Below, one piece after another: positions 7,976-17,481 of a stretch of DNA of 64,000 nucleotides. The DNA is from Candidatus Zhuqueibacterota bacterium. GTDB lineage: Bacteria; Zhuqueibacterota; Zhuqueibacteria; Oceanimicrobiales; Oceanimicrobiaceae. Numbering within the stretch: the stretch's first letter is position 1; each line of letters opens with the position of its first letter. Location of the stretch: NCBI GenBank assembly GCA_029261995.1, contig JAJDAF010000029.1:124001-188000 (forward strand), read 5' to 3'. The notes under the pieces were generated by a model. The model ran no database searches. It saw only the letters and a program-made list of their open reading frames with translations, and had not been told where the DNA came from. The translations under genes and the position numbers were made by a program.

Positions 7976-10021
7976 TCAGCGATTGATCGCGGTATCGACA
8001 ATGAGATAAATAGAAGCGAGTTGCGTGAACACTGAAATAGTCTGCAGGGCTACCGGCCAGAATTTCTTATCCGACTTTCTCGGCACCCAAATGATGTCGC
8101 CGGCCTCGAAGGAAGCGACATCCTCGTCATCCAGAACTTCGCCGGTGACCTTGACAATTTTGGTTTTGCTGAGTTTGGCGTCCCACGAGGCGCCGCCGGC
8201 TTTCGCCAGATAGTACGATAGCGGGGCACTGGCCTTGTAGGTGACCCCTCCCGGTTTGGCAACGCTGCCGGTCACGGTCACGACCCTCGGGGCACGCGGA
8301 ATGACGATGACATCTCCGCCCTCCAGAATGACGTCCTGGCTGGCGTCTCCCTGGTTCACCAATTTCTCGAAATTAACGACGATTTGATCGACATCGGCCG
8401 AGTTTTGCCGCATGACGAAATACTGGTATTCCAGCTCACTCATTTCCTCGCGTTTCATCTCCCGCAAACGTTCGAACTCTTTGTCAAAACGAACCCGCGT
8501 ACTTGGACGGATGACGAAAGCTTCCTGCAGAAAAGCCTCATCCGTGAATCCGCCAGCCTTGCTGAGGACGTCGCTCAGATAGGTGCTGTCTTTGACGATC
8601 GAGTAGTGGCCCGGGAATCTGGCTTCACCCCGAACTTCCACCATCAGACCGACCTCCCATTCCGGAATCCGGCGCACAAACACCTGGTCATCTTCTTCCA
8701 GAGCAATATCGGTGCGGCTATCGCCGCCAAAGCCGTTGTGCCCTGAACTGGTATCCATGTCACCCAGGTTGACTTTCAAGATACGGGTGGGCTGACCAGG
8801 ATCGACCTTAGCTACTTCGGCTTCGAGCCGGTAAGCCTTTCGCGTTAGATTGCCGGCCTTCAAAATCAAGTCACTCAGATGCATATTGTCTTCGAGTTCG
8901 TAGGCGCCTGGCTTCCTGATTTCTCCGAAAATCGCGACTTTCCGTTCGTGAATCTGCTCCAGTTTGGAATAGATGTAAACTTCATCTTCATTCCGCAGGC
9001 TGAACGCCTGCGCGCTCTGACTGCCGCTTGCAGATGAGTAGTCGATATACTGCACAGAGCGATAGCCGCTTTCTGTCATCCGGCTCACTTCGACCTTATC
9101 CAGGTAAGCCAGGTCAGTCAGCCCGCCGGCGAGTTCCAACACATCCGCCAGGCTTTCCTGCCCGCCAGGCGTGAGTTCGAATATTGCCGGGCGGCTTACT
9201 TCGCCGTCAACGACCACCTTGCTTCTGGCCACCGGCACCTGGATGCGGTCCCCGGCTTGCAGGAATTCATCATCGCTGTTTTCGCCGGTCATCAGAAAGC
9301 GGTAGAGGTCCACTGACGCAACCAGGGAGTCCTGCCGCACGAGTCGAACATCACGGATTGAACCCCGGCCAGTTGGGCCACCAGCGGTAACGACTGCATC
9401 CAGCACGGTATTCAGTGAACTCAACACGTACTTGCCTGGCCGCATGACATCACCAACCACTGCAACCATGACCTGCTTGGGCTGCAGCAACATGATATCC
9501 AGCGTGAAATTGTCATAGTATTTCGAAAGACGTCGATTGAGCAATGCTCTGAACTCGGCCAAACCCAAACCCTGGACATCAATAACACCCACCGGCGGTA
9601 CAAATATTTTCCCCTCGACATTGACCATGACATCGATGTTCTCCTGAACCGTACCCAGAAGATAGATGCCAAGCCGGTCGCCGGGGCCAAGCTTGTAATT
9701 GGCAGGCAGACTCAATACTTCACTGCTTTCCCATGCAACCGGAGCGTTTTCTTCAGAAAACAGGTCAAATCCGAATACGGAAAGATTATTATTGCCACGC
9801 CTTACCGTTTTGACCTGGTCGCCTGATCGCATCGAGCCGGACTGCGTCAGAGTTTGAAGCGGTCTTTGTGTCTTCGAAAAAAAACTAGTGGTTCTGGATT
9901 TTGGCTGAGTGCGAACTTGAGAAGTGTCGAACGCTGTATGTTTGCGAAGTTGCGAATATGTCTCGGGTGGCGTGCAGAGGAAGACCAAAAAAGCGTGCAA
10001 CAAAATCAACATCCTGTTCAT
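7976..10021 (-). CDS. SLBB-domain polysaccharide export protein (Wza-like)
   Basis: 681 residues. After a signal peptide (MNRMLILLHAFLVFLCTPPETYSQ) there is a Poly_export domain starting YKLGPGDRLGIYLLG near residue 110, followed by several SLBB repeats marked by the recurring VxGxVxRPGxY pattern (VVGDVMRPGKY, IFGEIRKPGAY, VRGEARFPGHY, VTGSVAKPGG). The C-terminus ends with one hydrophobic helix. This is the larger multi-SLBB form common in FCB bacteria; it likely forms the periplasm-spanning export channel. The start is not clean: the best Shine-Dalgarno (AAGGAG near 10,054-10,059) precedes a different ATG (10,049) in another frame; see Findings. Confidence 0.9.
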   Translation of the reverse strand: MNRMLILLHAFLVFLCTPPETYSQLRKHTAFDTSQVRTQPKSRTTSFFSKTQRPLQTLTQSGSMRSGDQVKTVRRGNNNLSVFGFDLFSEENAPVAWESSEVLSLPANYKLGPGDRLGIYLLGTVQENIDVMVNVEGKIFVPPVGVIDVQGLGLAEFRALLNRRLSKYYDNFTLDIMLLQPKQVMVAVVGDVMRPGKYVLSSLNTVLDAVVTAGGPTGRGSIRDVRLVRQDSLVASVDLYRFLMTGENSDDEFLQAGDRIQVPVARSKVVVDGEVSRPAIFELTPGGQESLADVLELAGGLTDLAYLDKVEVSRMTESGYRSVQYIDYSSASGSQSAQAFSLRNEDEVYIYSKLEQIHERKVAIFGEIRKPGAYELEDNMHLSDLILKAGNLTRKAYRLEAEVAKVDPGQPTRILKVNLGDMDTSSGHNGFGGDSRTDIALEEDDQVFVRRIPEWEVGLMVEVRGEARFPGHYSIVKDSTYLSDVLSKAGGFTDEAFLQEAFVIRPSTRVRFDKEFERLREMKREEMSELEYQYFVMRQNSADVDQIVVNFEKLVNQGDASQDVILEGGDVIVIPRAPRVVTVTGSVAKPGGVTYKASAPLSYYLAKAGGASWDAKLSKTKIVKVTGEVLDDEDVASFEAGDIIWVPRKSDKKFWPVALQTISVFTQLASIYLIVDTAINR

Positions 10022-10069
10022 TCGTCGAATTCCATTTTGACTGAAACATGCTACTCCTTATAGCTCGAA

Positions 10070-10098
10070 AATATATGAATTTATGGTCATACAGTCAA
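10070..10098 (-). promoter_or_regulatory. Sigma-70-type promoter of the exopolysaccharide operon
   Basis: Read on the minus strand, TTGACT (10,098-10,093) and TATATT (10,075-10,070) are separated by 17 nt. Transcription would begin near 10,063, about 40 nt before the ATG of the SLBB gene. It is the only good promoter I see for the run of genes down to position 1. Confidence 0.6.
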
Positions 10099-10107
10099 CG
10101 AATGTTT

Positions 10108-10154
10108 CAAAATAAAAACAATAAGGCCGGCACCCGATTTCTCGGATGCCGGCC
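10108..10154 (-). terminator. Intrinsic terminator of the Ig-repeat protein gene
   Basis: Arms GGCCGGCA (10,125-10,132) and TGCCGGCC (10,147-10,154) pair perfectly, with an inner CCGA/TCGG extension. On the minus strand the hairpin is followed by a T-rich tract (10,108-10,124). It insulates the Ig-repeat gene from the exopolysaccharide operon promoter. Confidence 0.8.
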
Positions 10155-10180
10155 GTCTACGAGGGAGGAAGAAAATCAGG

Positions 10181-11752
10181 TTAGCGAATCAAAGTCATTC
10201 TGCGCACACGACGCTCCAGCGAGACGTTCACCAGCATGTCTCCCTTGGCTTCTTCGCGTTTGATTTCAAGACTGTAGATGTAAACCCCGCTAGGTACTTG
10301 TAGATCGTCATTGTTCGTACCATCCCAGGTTACGGTATGAAACCCGGCCGCCAGATTGTTTTTCACGAGCGATTTCACGAGCTGGCCAAGCGGGTTGTAA
10401 ACCTTCAGTTCCATGGTACGCTGTTTGTCCAGAAAGAATCTAATCTCGGTTTCCGGGTTGAATGGGTTCGGGTAATTCGGGAAAAGAGCAAAGGTCTGCG
10501 GATTGCCGATGTTGTCTGTTTGCCCATCGTCCGGATGCCCGTCAATATTGTAATTGATTCGGCTGTTTGCTGCGATAGCATTGCCCGGTGTCGCCCGGTC
10601 CATGACATTATTGACCGTGAGGGAATAACTCGAGCCACTCTGGTGCGCGGTGGTGATGAGGTGAACCGTCAGCCCGGTGTTGTCCAATATTGCGCCCAGA
10701 ACATCGACGCTATTGTTGACCGAGTAATTGTCCCTGTTTTCGGCGCTCGTCTTCTCGACCTGCTCGTTGAAATTGACATCAATCTGGGTTGGGCCGTTGG
10801 CACTGACCGAAACCAATGATGGGCCTGAGTTATCGCCGCCGGCTGGGGTCTGGTAAGAGGCAGTCGAGTTCGAGGCAATCGCATTACCGGCTTCATCCTG
10901 GACACTGTTGACCGTCAGGGTGTAATCCGTCTGGCTTCGGTGTGGTGATGTCGTCAGCTCCACGCGTAGTCGGTTGCTGCTTAATCTTGCCTGCAGGACT
11001 TGCACGCCATTGTTGATTTGATATTTTGACTTGTCCTCCGCGGAAATCTTGTCGAGGCGCTCGCTGAACAAAACTGCCAACTGAGTCAGGTCGTTGACCG
11101 TGACGCCGGCAAGTGTGGGCGGCGTAGTGTCGTCATTGCCACTGCGCAATTCATAGCTCTTTGAAGTGCCCGATGCAATGGTGTTCCCGGCTACATCGCT
11201 GACGTTGCTGATGGAGAGAACGTAGTTCCTGCCGGTCTCGTGGGCAGTAGTGATCAGATGAACGACGGTCTGATTGTTGTCGAGCACCGCGCCCAGGACT
11301 TGAACGCCGTTACTGATAGTGTAATTTCCGGCCGTGGTCGCAGAACCGGCATCAAGCGGTTCGGAAAAGATCACATCCAACTGGGTCGTGCCAATGATTG
11401 AGACATCAACGAGATCAGGTGGGTTTGTGTCACTGCCGCTCAGAGTGATCGACACTTCTTGGGAAAAACCACTTTCGTTGGCAGAAAGGTCGTATGCGGT
11501 GACGGCAAAATAAAAGGTCTTGCCGGCATCCAGGTTGTTCCAGGTAAACTCCGTGGCATTACCAACATCAACGACGCCCGAATAGGTCTGGGTGCTTTCG
11601 CCAATATATAGATTGTATCCGGCTAAGTCGTTTTCGGTATTCGCGTCCCAGGATACGGTTACGTTCTGCGCAAACGCCGTAGTCACTCCCAGAATAGCCG
11701 CAATCGAAACAACCAAAATCCATGTCAGCCTGTTCAATCCTGTGAAACTCAT
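10181..11752 (-). CDS. Secreted Ig-repeat protein with FlgD-like C-terminal sorting domain
   Basis: About 523 residues. A signal peptide (ending near TTAFAQN) leads into a fibronectin type III domain (NVTVSWDANTENDLAGYNLY onward). Three repeats of about 100 residues follow, each with the pattern TQLDVxFSExLD...Y.I.NGVQVL..LD/SN...V.L.T..H..G..Y.L.V..V.D.AGNAI, which is the SbsA-type Ig-like fold. The C-terminus (LFPNYPNPFNPETEIRF ... VPSGVYIYSLE) is the FlgD-like/type IX sorting domain of FCB bacteria, so the protein is exported and probably attached to the surface. The ATG at 11,752 has AAAGGAG seven nt upstream, so six residues of the longer frame are excluded. A sigma-54-like promoter lies just upstream. 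Probably a surface adhesin or matrix protein; substrate unknown. Confidence 0.85.
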   Translation of the reverse strand: MSFTGLNRLTWILVVSIAAILGVTTAFAQNVTVSWDANTENDLAGYNLYIGESTQTYSGVVDVGNATEFTWNNLDAGKTFYFAVTAYDLSANESGFSQEVSITLSGSDTNPPDLVDVSIIGTTQLDVIFSEPLDAGSATTAGNYTISNGVQVLGAVLDNNQTVVHLITTAHETGRNYVLSISNVSDVAGNTIASGTSKSYELRSGNDDTTPPTLAGVTVNDLTQLAVLFSERLDKISAEDKSKYQINNGVQVLQARLSSNRLRVELTTSPHRSQTDYTLTVNSVQDEAGNAIASNSTASYQTPAGGDNSGPSLVSVSANGPTQIDVNFNEQVEKTSAENRDNYSVNNSVDVLGAILDNTGLTVHLITTAHQSGSSYSLTVNNVMDRATPGNAIAANSRINYNIDGHPDDGQTDNIGNPQTFALFPNYPNPFNPETEIRFFLDKQRTMELKVYNPLGQLVKSLVKNNLAAGFHTVTWDGTNNDDLQVPSGVYIYSLEIKREEAKGDMLVNVSLERRVRRMTLIR

Positions 11753-11798
11753 CTGTATTCTCCTTTGCATTCAGTTCACCGTAAGCGATTCGGGGTTT

Positions 11799-11814
11799 TG
11801 CAAAGCTTGTGCCA
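11799..11814 (-). promoter_or_regulatory. Sigma-54 (-24/-12) promoter upstream of the Ig-repeat gene
   Basis: On the minus strand TGGCAC, five bases, TTGCA: an exact match to the RpoN consensus spacing. Transcription would start near 11,788, leaving a leader of about 36 nt with an AAAGGAG ribosome site. The neighbouring gene at 12,190-13,332 encodes a sigma-54 activator. Confidence 0.75.
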
Positions 11815-11978
11815 CAAGCCACAGATAAAGTTAAGTTCTTTAATATCAACATTTTAAAAATTGCACAAAACGAAACAATTGCAACCCGGGAGCGGGGGTA
11901 TTACGTGCCGGTAATTCACATCCGTAATCTGTAACTTCGACTTCAATTTTGCAATAATTAAGGGAATGAGGAACGGAC

Positions 11979-12104
11979 GCTAGTGTCACGATTTCTAATT
12001 TTCCGAACAAAACTCTGACAGGGTTTCGACCCCTTTTTTTATGCCTGAAACGGTTAACATTAAACCCTGTCAGAGTTCGCTTATTTGGAAATCATCACAC
12101 TAGC
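11979..12104. repeat. Palindromic MITE-like element
   Basis: A 126-bp imperfect palindrome. The inner arms AACTCTGACAGGGTTT (12,011-12,026) and its exact complement (12,062-12,077) are 16 bp and perfect. The outer arms GCTAGTGTxAxGATTTC (from 11,979) and its complement (ending 12,104) pair with few mismatches. The loop holds a run of T. It lies between the secreted-protein promoter and the terminator of the regulator gene. No ORF is inside. It looks like a non-autonomous mobile or REP-like element; only one copy is in this window. The flanks from 11,815 to 11,978 hold nothing I recognise. Confidence 0.7.
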
Positions 12105-12126
12105 ATGTGTGAGGGTTCTGGGAAGT

Positions 12127-12158
12127 ACAACAAAAAGGGCCGACCCAAAGGTCAGCCC
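12127..12158 (-). terminator. Intrinsic terminator of the sigma-54 regulator gene
   Basis: GGGCCGACC (12,137-12,145) pairs with GGTCAGCCC (12,150-12,158) around CAAA with one mismatch, and the minus strand continues into CTTTTTGTTG. It lies about 30 nt past the stop codon of the regulator. Confidence 0.7.
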
Positions 12159-12189
12159 GATTGTCGCGAAAAAGTGGTTTGCAGTCGTC

Positions 12190-13332
<1,143 letters not shown>

Positions 13333-13668
13333 CTGAAATAGACCGACAAGTTGTTCGTATTATTGGAAATTAATTGAACCCCCGACAGAGGAGAGAAATA
13401 CGCTGATTCAGCCTCGAAAAACCGTCATTGCCCTGGCCAGGCCTTGCACAAATTTGTCAAAATTTTAGCAACTTTTATGCCACTGAAAGATGTGGGACAA
13501 TCCTGCCCGGTTGCTATTCCATTTTCGACATTGGCACGAAAAGCGAAAATATTCACTATCTTCTAGTAAATATTAGCGATTTTGACGCATGTTGTTTGAG
13601 GTAGTGAGGAAAAATTACACACGTCATTTTGATGAGATGAGCAGGACGGATGGGAGCGTAATATCTGA
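13333..13668. other. Intergenic stretch upstream of the regulator
   Basis: 336 nt between the regulator start and the end of the EcfA-like gene. Apart from the sigma-54-like element at 13,467-13,482 I see no gene or stable hairpin in it. The 122-residue minus-strand frame at 13,563-13,931 mostly overlaps the ATPase gene and has no family features. Confidence 0.5.
13467..13482 (-). promoter_or_regulatory. Sigma-54-like promoter upstream of the activator gene
   Basis: On the minus strand TGGCAT, five bases, TTGCT: the invariant GG and GC are correctly spaced, with one departure from consensus. It would give a leader of about 125 nt before the regulator gene. Confidence 0.5.
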
Positions 13669-14601
13669 CTACTTTTCGTCCACTGGCCTGTTTTGGAGCA
13701 GGCTCGGCTGCAACGAGATCGACTTCCGGTCATTTTGCCTGCGCCCGGCAGCTCCATCGAGATGCTGAAAGGCCAGCATCTGCTTAATATCGTCGGCTGA
13801 AGGCGCCGTTGGGCGCGCCGCTGTTTGGTCCTCACGCAAAAAGGCAAACAACTGCAGAACGCGCGGCATCGCCAGGCCCACCTTGGGGAGAAATTCCGCA
13901 GCTGCGAACAATGTTTCGACGGAACCATCAAAACGGATTTGTCCCTGCTCGAGCACGACCACGCGATCGACCACCGAGCAAACCCATTCCAGATTGTGTG
14001 ACACGACGATGACTGTCTTGCCGCTGGAATGATATCGTGTCAACAACCTTGACACCGCCCGGACTCCGTCCAAATCAAGGCCGGCGGTTGGCTCATCCAA
14101 CGCCAGACATTCGGGCTCCAGCGCAAGGACTCCGGCAATTGCCGTCCTGCGCTTTTCGCCGTCGCTCAGGCTGAATGGCGAGCGTCCTCCGAATTTTTCA
14201 ATCTCCAGTCCTACGTGAGCCAAGGCTTTGTTGACGCGGTGCTCCACCGCCGAGGCTGGTAAATCCAGGTTCCGGGGGCCAAAAGCAACATCGTCAAACA
14301 CCGTGTCGGCGAAAAGTTGAGTTTCAGGAAACTGAAAGACGATGCCAATTCTGCGCCTGATTTCAGAAAGTTTCACCTGTGGGCTTTGCAAATCTTGGCC
14401 ATTGACCATGACGTGCCCGGCGTCGGGCTTGAGAAGGGCGGTCAGATGGTGCATCAGGGTTGTTTTTCCTGACCCGGAAAGTCCGACAATAGCGACTGCT
14501 TCACCCTCTGAGATAGTCAGATTTACATTCTTCAGAACAGGGTCTGCTTTGACGCCAAATGATTCGTAGGCAAACGAAAGGTTCTCAATCAATATCTGCA
14601 C
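13669..14601 (-). CDS. Energy-coupling-factor-type ABC transporter ATPase (EcfA-like), orphan
   Basis: 310 residues with a complete ABC ATPase: Walker A GLSGSGKTT, Q-loop VFQFPETQLFADTV, signature LSDGEKRR, Walker B CLALDEPTAGLD and the switch His in VVSHN. The QFPExQLFxxTVxxDVAFGP block is characteristic of EcfA/CbiO subunits that drive vitamin and metal uptake. The C-terminal ~30 residues (AAGRRQNDRKS...) are unlike the family. Neither an EcfT membrane subunit nor a substrate-binding S component is adjacent, which is unusual. The start is GTG. It follows dgt by 32 nt and is probably cotranscribed with it. Confidence 0.85.
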   Translation of the reverse strand: MQILIENLSFAYESFGVKADPVLKNVNLTISEGEAVAIVGLSGSGKTTLMHHLTALLKPDAGHVMVNGQDLQSPQVKLSEIRRRIGIVFQFPETQLFADTVFDDVAFGPRNLDLPASAVEHRVNKALAHVGLEIEKFGGRSPFSLSDGEKRRTAIAGVLALEPECLALDEPTAGLDLDGVRAVSRLLTRYHSSGKTVIVVSHNLEWVCSVVDRVVVLEQGQIRFDGSVETLFAAAEFLPKVGLAMPRVLQLFAFLREDQTAARPTAPSADDIKQMLAFQHLDGAAGRRQNDRKSISLQPSLLQNRPVDEK

Positions 14602-14633
14602 GTCAGGAGTACTTTTTGGTTGAGTACGGGAAT

Positions 14634-15950
14634 CTACTCGGAATGGCCGTGTGCCGACTCGAGTTTCAGATCATCGATCTTGATCACCTTGGCGCGCGCA
14701 AGGCGCTCGGCTTCCCTGAAGGCGAATGAATCGGTCATTCCGGCAATGTAATCGCAGACCGCGCGGTAGGATCTTGCATCTGCCTGCTCTCCCACCATCT
14801 TATGTTTTTGCAAGCCATCGCCATTCAAGGAGACAGCGTCCTGAAAAAATTCTGGGTGGTTATGATAGCCTTCGAACAGCCGGAACAAAAGTTTCTCCCC
14901 AAGCTCGTCAGACCATTTCACCCGGGAAAAATGGATAATTTCCTGATAAATAAATTTGTTCAACTCATTTTGCAACGGGTCAAGTTCGGCACTGAAGCTT
15001 AGCAACTCTTCATCGAAATTTTGGAGGCGCTGTTTGCGGCGCTCGAAATCCGCAATGTTGCGCAAAGCCACCTGCAGCACATCATCCATGAAAAAATTGA
15101 TGAGGGCCCTGATCAGGGTGCCGACGTACCGCCCAGGCTCCTGCGCCGCTACGTCGCCGGCAAGACCGAATTGCGCTTCGACAGTTTTTACGATGCGCAA
15201 CTCGCGGACCTGATCGAGAGGTGCAAGGCCGGCACGCACACCGTCTTCCAGGTCATGCGTCCGCTGCGCAATTTCATCACAGATGGCTACGACCTGTCCT
15301 TCCAGCGTCGTCGCCATGTCCTGCTGAAAATGGAGTCCCTCATGGCGGAAATCGGGAAAATCATAAGATCCGCGCTTGAGGCGTGTGTGTTTCAAGATAC
15401 CCTCGCGGACGGACGAAGTCAGATTGAGTCCCTTGAACGGGTACTTCCTTTCCAATTCATCCACAACACGAACGCTCTGGTAATTGTGCTTGAATCCGCC
15501 AAACGTGATCGGGTCTTTCTGACCGGAAAACAAACGTTTGCCCGTCATGATGTTGTCAAGGATGACCTCACCAAGATGACCGAAAGGGGTGTGGCCGAGA
15601 TCATGTCCGAGAGCGATGGCTTCAACCAGATCCTCGTTCAGGCCGAGAGCTCTGGCCATGGTGCGGGAGAGTTGTGCAACTTCCAGAGTGTGGGTGATCC
15701 GGGTGCGGTAGTGGTCGCTTTCTGAGGTTAGAAAGACCTGACGCTTGTGCTTGAGTCGGCGGAAGGCACGCGAATGCACGATGCGGTCCCGGTCGCGCTG
15801 GTAGGCCGTTCGGTAGGGGTGTTCCGGTTCCTGGTGCAGACGGCTTTGGTGAGCGCCACGGCTGCGCACGGCGTAGGTCGCAAGCTGGCTATTCTCCTGA
15901 GTCTCCTGTGTTTCGCGGGTGACAAGCGTGAATCGAGTTGAGGCAGGCAA
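14634..15950 (-). CDS. dgt: Deoxyguanosinetriphosphate triphosphohydrolase (dGTPase)
   Basis: 438 residues of the HD-domain dGTPase family, which splits dNTPs into nucleoside and triphosphate. Key blocks: AFRRLKHKRQVF, HYRTRITHTLEVAQLSR (first HD His), GHDLGHTPFGH (HD pair), FKHNYQSVRVVDELE, and a C-terminal CDYIAGMTDSFA. The TTG at 15,950 is preceded by AAAGGA seven nt upstream, which lies inside the last codons of the AmmeMemoRadiSam A gene, so the two are coupled. Confidence 0.93.
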   Translation of the reverse strand: MPASTRFTLVTRETQETQENSQLATYAVRSRGAHQSRLHQEPEHPYRTAYQRDRDRIVHSRAFRRLKHKRQVFLTSESDHYRTRITHTLEVAQLSRTMARALGLNEDLVEAIALGHDLGHTPFGHLGEVILDNIMTGKRLFSGQKDPITFGGFKHNYQSVRVVDELERKYPFKGLNLTSSVREGILKHTRLKRGSYDFPDFRHEGLHFQQDMATTLEGQVVAICDEIAQRTHDLEDGVRAGLAPLDQVRELRIVKTVEAQFGLAGDVAAQEPGRYVGTLIRALINFFMDDVLQVALRNIADFERRKQRLQNFDEELLSFSAELDPLQNELNKFIYQEIIHFSRVKWSDELGEKLLFRLFEGYHNHPEFFQDAVSLNGDGLQKHKMVGEQADARSYRAVCDYIAGMTDSFAFREAERLARAKVIKIDDLKLESAHGHSE

Positions 15951-16541
15951 TCAGTTTTCCTTTGCGTTGCGGGCGCGATTTTCCGAGAAGACCTGGGCTT
16001 CAAATACCATCACTTCTGTAGCGCTGCTCTCCCAGGCTTCTTTCTTTAGGCCTGCTTTACGGCAAGCATGTTCCAGGAGGTCTTTGCGATTCCAGTTGTG
16101 TTTCACGGCAACCTGCGGCAGTAGAATGGCGCTGGCATGACCGTGCCGTAGAAAAACACCATGCCGTGGCACCTTGATTTCATCAATAGACTTCACCGGC
16201 TTGGGCGGCGAGAGTACGGATATTTCAATGTCAACTTCCCGGAGTTCATCCTGACGTACAGGCGGGAATCGCGGGTCATGAAAAGCCGCCGATTGCGCAA
16301 TCACTTTGACCGCCACAGGCAATGGCCGGCGCGCCTCAACAGAACCCATGCAGCCCCGCAGGCTGTCTCCTTTGGTCAAGGTGACAAACACGCCGAGTTT
16401 CGCTTCCAAATTAAAGGCGGGGTTTTCTGGTGGCGAATCCGCCTTCCTTGTCAGACAGTCCGCAATCGTATTTCTGGCTATGTTGAGTAGGTAGTCCTGC
16501 TCGTCCCGGCCCAAAAATTTCGGAGTTGCTTTCTTGAACAA
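15951..16541 (-). CDS. amrA: AMMECR1-family protein (AmmeMemoRadiSam system protein A)
   Basis: 196 residues. The hallmark LRGCMGSVEARRPL and DPRFPPVRQDELREVDIEISVLSPP segments identify the AMMECR1 domain. The biochemical role is unknown in bacteria; it co-occurs with a MEMO1 homologue, present next door, and a radical SAM protein, not seen here. The TTG start at 16,541 is chosen because GGAGGTGA lies six nt upstream. The stop abuts the dgt start. Confidence 0.92.
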   Translation of the reverse strand: MFKKATPKFLGRDEQDYLLNIARNTIADCLTRKADSPPENPAFNLEAKLGVFVTLTKGDSLRGCMGSVEARRPLPVAVKVIAQSAAFHDPRFPPVRQDELREVDIEISVLSPPKPVKSIDEIKVPRHGVFLRHGHASAILLPQVAVKHNWNRKDLLEHACRKAGLKKEAWESSATEVMVFEAQVFSENRARNAKEN

Positions 16542-16579
16542 AGCACGTCACCTCCGGCGGAATCCTTGTTCATTTTGCC

Positions 16580-17434
16580 TCAATTGCGGCGAACAAAGGC
16601 CGCCGACAAATACCCGACGACTCGGGAAAAATCTCCGGAGACATCACCAGAGTTTCGATAAAGCAAAGTCTTTGCCATATCCGCGCCCAGATTCTTGCTG
16701 GCTACCATAGCTGCGATAATCGGTCCTATGCCGCAGGCCTCACATGTCCCGCTCTTGCAGGCGCGCATAAGTGAGCGCTCGTCGAATTGTTCGATGAGCT
16801 TTCCTGTCCTCCTGTCCAACTGGACTGCCTCCGCGTAGCTGTGAAAATGAGAAAGATCCGAAGTCGCCACGATCAGTGCACGCTCTCCGGCAAGTATGCG
16901 CGCCAGTGCTCGTCCCAGACGCCGGCAGCACTCGAAAGATTGCCTGCCAACGGCGACCGGCAAAATCTTACTATCAGGAAAAACATGCTGAATAAAAGGC
17001 AGTTGCACCTCCAGCGCATGCTCCTGACGGTGTCCCAGCCAGGAAGACTCGATAACCTCATCCTCGTCGATGAGGGCGTCCGCCAGGCTCCCGGCGATGG
17101 GAACAAGGCCAAGAGGCGTCTCAAAAGCGCGGCCGTTGAAAACCGACACGCCGGGGAAAGTATCATGATGGCTTGGGGAAATTATCGCGACCACGGAAAC
17201 ATCCTGACTCTGCAGTTGTCTGAAACCTGTCGCGGCAACGCCGCCCGAGTACTGGTAACCCGCATGCGGCGAAACCAGCGCAACAACGTCACCGGAGAGA
17301 TTTGTTGACGGCGCGAAATCCAGCAGCTCTTCCAATTCATGCTGAAGCTGCTGCGGGTCGCCGGGATAGAAAAAACCCGCAACCACGCTGGGTCGGACGT
17401 CTTCTTTTTGCACGGCACGCATCGATGCACCCAT
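16580..17434 (-). CDS. amrB: MEMO1-family protein (AmmeMemoRadiSam system protein B)
   Basis: About 284 residues of the MEMO/dioxygenase-like family. Visible are VAGFFYPGDPQQL, SPHAGYQYSGGVAATGF, ISPSHHDTFPGVSVF, HALEVQLPFIQHVFP and a late ATSDLSHFHSY, together giving the His-rich metal pocket of the fold. Its partner, protein A, follows 38 nt downstream. I place the start at ATG 17,434 (MGASMRAV), preceded by AAGG; the longer frame to 17,485 overlaps the metalloenzyme gene. Confidence 0.92.
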   Translation of the reverse strand: MGASMRAVQKEDVRPSVVAGFFYPGDPQQLQHELEELLDFAPSTNLSGDVVALVSPHAGYQYSGGVAATGFRQLQSQDVSVVAIISPSHHDTFPGVSVFNGRAFETPLGLVPIAGSLADALIDEDEVIESSWLGHRQEHALEVQLPFIQHVFPDSKILPVAVGRQSFECCRRLGRALARILAGERALIVATSDLSHFHSYAEAVQLDRRTGKLIEQFDERSLMRACKSGTCEACGIGPIIAAMVASKNLGADMAKTLLYRNSGDVSGDFSRVVGYLSAAFVRRN

Positions 17435-17481
17435 ATTCACAACCTTGAGATACGGCAAGGTAAACAAAATCAGGTGGGATG

